Source: Bacteroidota bacterium (GTDB lineage: Bacteria; Bacteroidota; Bacteroidia; UKL13-3). Taken from it: a DNA stretch of 45,084 bases. The position numbers were made by a program, and so were the translations under genes. Positions 42,387-45,084 of the stretch are shown one piece after another (position 1 is the stretch's first letter; the number at the start of each line of letters is the position of its first letter). The stretch is taken from positions 1 through 45,084 of the forward strand of contig CANLLM010000007.1 in assembly GCA_947491825.1 (NCBI GenBank), written 5' to 3'. Under the pieces are notes generated by a model that was not told the origin of the DNA, made no database searches, and saw only the letters and a program-made list of their open reading frames with translations.

Positions 42387-44558
42387 TTATGCGTTATTTT
42401 CTGAACTTGTTCCTTCTGGCTTGTTTTCAGGGCGTGGCGGACGAGGCAATAAAACTTTATGAGATAATTTTACCTTACCCGTTTTCTTATCAATTTCAAT
42501 CAGCTTCACTTTTATTTCTTCGCCTACTTGTAATACACCTTCCATACTTGGTAAACGGTTCCAGCTTACTTCACTAATGTGTAATAAACCATCTTTACCA
42601 GGTAAATATTCAACAAAGGCACCGAAATCAACGATGGTTTTAACTTTACCAACGTATTCTTCACCTACCACAGGAACAGCAGTAATGCCTTTAATGATGT
42701 CAACCGCTCTGCGCATGCTGTCACCATTGGTTGCAGCTACTTCAACAACACCCGTATTACCAACTTCAGTAATAGAAATAGTAGCACCCGTGTCTTTTTG
42801 TATACCTTGAATTACTTTTCCGCCAGGACCAATTACCGCACCAATAAAATCTTTATCAATAATAATGGTTTCGATACGAGGAGCATGTGGCTTGTAGTCA
42901 TCATTAGCTTTGCTGATGGTTTTATTCATCTCGTTCATGATGTGTAAACGGCCTGCGTTAGCTTGTTTTAAAGCTTCTTCAACCATTTCCCATTTCAAAC
43001 CATTAATCTTGATGTCCATTTGGCAAGCAGTGATACCTTTAGCGGTTCCCACTACTTTAAAATCCATATCTCCTAAGTGATCTTCATCACCTAAAATATC
43101 GGTTAAGATGGCGTATTTTCCTGTACTTTCATCGCTAATTAAACCCATAGCCACACCACTTACAGCACCCTTAATTTTAATACCTGCGTCCATTAATGCT
43201 AACGAACCGGCACAAACTGTTGCCATTGATGATGAACCATTAGACTCTAAAATATCACTTACAATACGAATGGTGTATGGACTTTCGCTTAATGGCGGTA
43301 AAATACGTTTTAAACCACGTAAAGCTAAGTTACCATGTCCAATCTCTCTACGTCCTGGACCACGGTTAGGTTTTACCTCACCAGTTGAGAACGAAGGGAA
43401 ATTATAATGCAACAAGAATTTGGCATAACCAGCATTCATTGGTGCATCTAATAATTGCTCATCTAATTTAGTACCTAAAGTTACCGTTGTTAACGATTGC
43501 GTTTCGCCACGTGTAAATAACGCACTACCGTGTGCTGCAGGCAAGTAACTTACCTCACTCCAAATAGGGCGAACTTCATCTAACTTACGGCCATCTAAAC
43601 GCATTTTATCGTTTAAAATCATGGCGCGAACCGCATCGTACTCCACATCGTGGAAATACTTGTTCAACAAAAATTTATCATGGGCAGTTTCGCTGCCTTC
43701 CGGATAAAATTGGTTGATGTATTCTTTACGAACGGCTTTAAATGCTTCACTACGTTCGTTTTTACCTAACGCACCTTTAGCAATAGCCATAATTTTATCG
43801 TAAGCAAACACACGTATATGTGCAGCTAAAGTATCATCACTACGCTCGTGTTTGTAGGCACGGGCAGGCTTTCTACCACCTAGCATTTCACATAATTCCC
43901 ACTGCGCTTTGCACTGAAGTTTAATGGCTTCGTGTGCAATTTTTAAAGCAGCTAACATGTCTATTTCACTTACCTCACTGCACTCACCTTCCACCATGTT
44001 TAAGTCATGCTCAGTACCTGCAACGATCAAATCCATATCAGCATGAACCAATTGATCGATATACGGGTTTAACACAAACTCTCCATGAATACGTGCAATA
44101 CGCACCTCAGAAATTGGCCCGTTAAACGGAATATCACTTACCATTAAAGCTGCCGAAGCGGCTAAACCAGCTAAGCAATCTGGGTTTAAGTTTTTGTCTG
44201 ATGAAATTAACTGTAACATTACCTGCGTATCGGCATGGTAATTTTCAGGAAAAAGCGGACGCAATGCACGGTCAACAATACGGCTAACCAATACTTCGTA
44301 ATCGCTTAATTTTGCTTCACGTTTGTGGAAACTACCTGGAATGCGGCCTACAGCTGCAAATTTCTCTTGGTAATCTACCGTTAGTGGCATAAAATCCACA
44401 TCTTCTTTGGCTTCACGTGCTGATACTGCTGTTGCAAGAATCATCGTGTCGCCCATTTTTACTACCACAGCACCGTCAGCCTGACGTGCTAAGCGGCCTG
44501 TTTCAATTGAAATGGTTTTACCACCTATTTCAATTGTTTTTGTTGTTGCTTTACTCAT
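42387..44558 (-). CDS. pnp: Polyribonucleotide nucleotidyltransferase
   Basis: A 723-residue PNPase, a phosphorolytic 3'-to-5' exoribonuclease of mRNA decay. Two RNase PH-like domains (about residues 10-220 and 310-545) flank a helical linker; F-T-R-G-E-T-Q near 351 and G-H-G-N-L-A-L-R-G near 401 are phosphate and active-site regions. A KH domain follows (V-I-G-P-G-G-K-V-I near 574), then an S1 domain (V-D-F-G-A-F-V-E-Y near 642). The tail is Pro-rich and acidic. It lies downstream of rpsO in the same direction, the classic rpsO-pnp arrangement, though a terminator-like hairpin sits between them. Confidence 0.97.
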   Translation of the reverse strand: MSKATTKTIEIGGKTISIETGRLARQADGAVVVKMGDTMILATAVSAREAKEDVDFMPLTVDYQEKFAAVGRIPGSFHKREAKLSDYEVLVSRIVDRALRPLFPENYHADTQVMLQLISSDKNLNPDCLAGLAASAALMVSDIPFNGPISEVRIARIHGEFVLNPYIDQLVHADMDLIVAGTEHDLNMVEGECSEVSEIDMLAALKIAHEAIKLQCKAQWELCEMLGGRKPARAYKHERSDDTLAAHIRVFAYDKIMAIAKGALGKNERSEAFKAVRKEYINQFYPEGSETAHDKFLLNKYFHDVEYDAVRAMILNDKMRLDGRKLDEVRPIWSEVSYLPAAHGSALFTRGETQSLTTVTLGTKLDEQLLDAPMNAGYAKFLLHYNFPSFSTGEVKPNRGPGRREIGHGNLALRGLKRILPPLSESPYTIRIVSDILESNGSSSMATVCAGSLALMDAGIKIKGAVSGVAMGLISDESTGKYAILTDILGDEDHLGDMDFKVVGTAKGITACQMDIKINGLKWEMVEEALKQANAGRLHIMNEMNKTISKANDDYKPHAPRIETIIIDKDFIGAVIGPGGKVIQGIQKDTGATISITEVGNTGVVEVAATNGDSMRRAVDIIKGITAVPVVGEEYVGKVKTIVDFGAFVEYLPGKDGLLHISEVSWNRLPSMEGVLQVGEEIKVKLIEIDKKTGKVKLSHKVLLPRPPRPENKPEGTSSENNA

Positions 44559-44777
44559 TTTTCTAATTGTTTACAGGGCCTATTCCCTGCAAGGTTTATT
44601 ATTGTTTAAAATTTTTCTGCATTAGTTAAACCCATTGGGCTTATGGTTTTCATTTTATTGAAGCTATAATAAACACAAAAGCAGAGGCTTTTATTGGCCC
44701 CTGCTTTTATTAAATTTACGATATAGAAACCGACACTGATGCCGGAAGGTGTATCGTTAATCCAAAATAACTGAACA
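44559..44777 (-). other. rpsO-pnp intergenic region
   Basis: 219 bases without a gene. Near rpsO there is a 40-base inverted repeat element (44718-44757, outer stem ACGATA/TATCGT), then the rpsO terminator, then the pnp leader with a small CAGGG/CCCTG hairpin at 44574-44589. No exact promoter motif was found for pnp. Confidence 0.4.
44670..44708 (-). terminator. Probable terminator or attenuator after rpsO
   Basis: AAAAGCAGAGGC (44677-44688) pairs with GCCCCTGCTTTT (44697-44708) with one mismatch. On the minus strand it is followed by TTTTGTGTTTATT, an imperfect U-rich tail, so some read-through into pnp is possible. Confidence 0.65.
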
Positions 44778-45053
44778 TTATTTACGGATTTCTAATTCTT
44801 TAATGATCGCCCTGTAACGGAAGATGTCATTTTTAACAAGATAATCTAGTAGAGCGCGTCTTTTACCTACCAATTTCACTAGGCTTAACTCAGCAGAATA
44901 ATCTTTTTTGTTCTGCTTTAAGTGGCCCGTAATGTGATTAATACGGTGAGTAAATAATGCGATCTGACTCTCAGCTGAGCCTGTGTCTGTTTTAGACTTG
45001 GCTTTACCGTACTTTTCGAAGATTGATTGCTTCGTGTCTGTGGTCAAATACAT
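44778..45053 (-). CDS. rpsO: 30S ribosomal protein S15
   Basis: A 91-residue S15 protein, which binds 16S rRNA early in assembly of the small-subunit platform. The family pattern is intact: D-T-G-S-A-E-S-Q-I-A near residue 22, then R-I-N-H-I-T-G-H-L near 37, L-V-G-K-R-R-A-L-L-D-Y-L near 61 and a C-terminal Y-R-x-x-I-K-E-L-x-I-R. The start is ATG 45053, 31 bases from the window edge, so its promoter and any autoregulatory leader are outside. It precedes pnp in the same direction. Confidence 0.97.
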   Translation of the reverse strand: MYLTTDTKQSIFEKYGKAKSKTDTGSAESQIALFTHRINHITGHLKQNKKDYSAELSLVKLVGKRRALLDYLVKNDIFRYRAIIKELEIRK

Positions 45054-45084
45054 AATTTATAGTTTTATTGTTTAATAAAATGAG

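Noticed and set aside
44574-44589. Small CAGGG/CCCTG hairpin in the pnp leader
   Set aside because: Five base pairs only; an RNase III-type autoregulatory site as in E. coli is possible but not supported.

Overview
This window is a low-GC, gene-dense stretch of chromosome from a member of the Bacteroidota, probably an environmental Sphingobacteriia- or Chitinophagia-like lineage. The evidence is: a T9SS-type C-terminal sorting domain on a giant secreted protein; a CarboxypepD_reg-like TonB receptor; DUF4421 and TIGR02757 family proteins; atpD-atpC standing apart from the other ATP synthase genes; no Shine-Dalgarno signals; and repeated Bacteroidota promoter elements (-7 TAnnTTTG, sometimes with TTTG or TTG about 19 nt upstream). 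I see no phage, IS element, CRISPR array, tRNA or rRNA. The content is mostly housekeeping, and I found no convincing large novel defence or biosynthetic system.

Layout. 1-1836: end of a methylmalonyl-CoA mutase catalytic subunit, then a 5'-nucleotidase split into two overlapping genes. 2064-3500: dnaA. 3686-5752: yicC-gmk-nadD. 5759-7829: lytic transglycosylase and, divergently, a membrane-anchored SRPBCC/GyrI-like protein. 7877-13452 (minus): the elongasome operon mreB-mreC-mreD-mrdA-rodA. 13596-16238 (minus): purH, murB. 16307-18184: an LtaS/sulfatase-superfamily membrane enzyme. 18185-19235 (minus): beta-barrel protein, MmcQ/YjbR protein and a 30-residue membrane protein. 19302-25171: M49 peptidase, TIGR02757 protein, M61 peptidase, Crp/Fnr regulator and a hypothetical membrane protein. 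25160-26503 (minus): a dioxygenase remnant, yceI and marR. 26650-30749: DUF4421 protein, LpxL-like acyltransferase, GreA-like protein and acyl-CoA carboxylase beta subunit. 30795-34520: coiled-coil/barrel protein, SRP RNA (plus strand) and a TonB receptor. 34546-38461: rpe, a GmhB-like phosphatase, a GT2 glycosyltransferase, atpC and atpD. 38828-42307: the 1159-residue T9SS cargo protein. 42387-45053 (minus): pnp and rpsO.

Themes. Cell-envelope growth dominates: MreBCD/PBP2/RodA, MurB, MltD-like transglycosylase, LpxL-like acyltransferase, LtaS-like enzyme and several outer-membrane barrels. Exact promoter motifs fix several start codons downstream of the longest reading frame (yicC, purH, TIGR02757, M49 peptidase, crp, marR, atpD). 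They also suggest that four genes may be made from leaderless or nearly leaderless mRNAs. The most interesting non-coding signals are a 10-mer (TTAAAATACC) present three times upstream of the giant T9SS protein, palindromes in the marR/DUF4421 divergent region, and a well-formed SRP RNA gene with a textbook promoter. Two small genes stand out: a 30-residue membrane protein coupled to a YjbR gene by an ATGA overlap, and a C-terminal fragment of a DODA-type dioxygenase.
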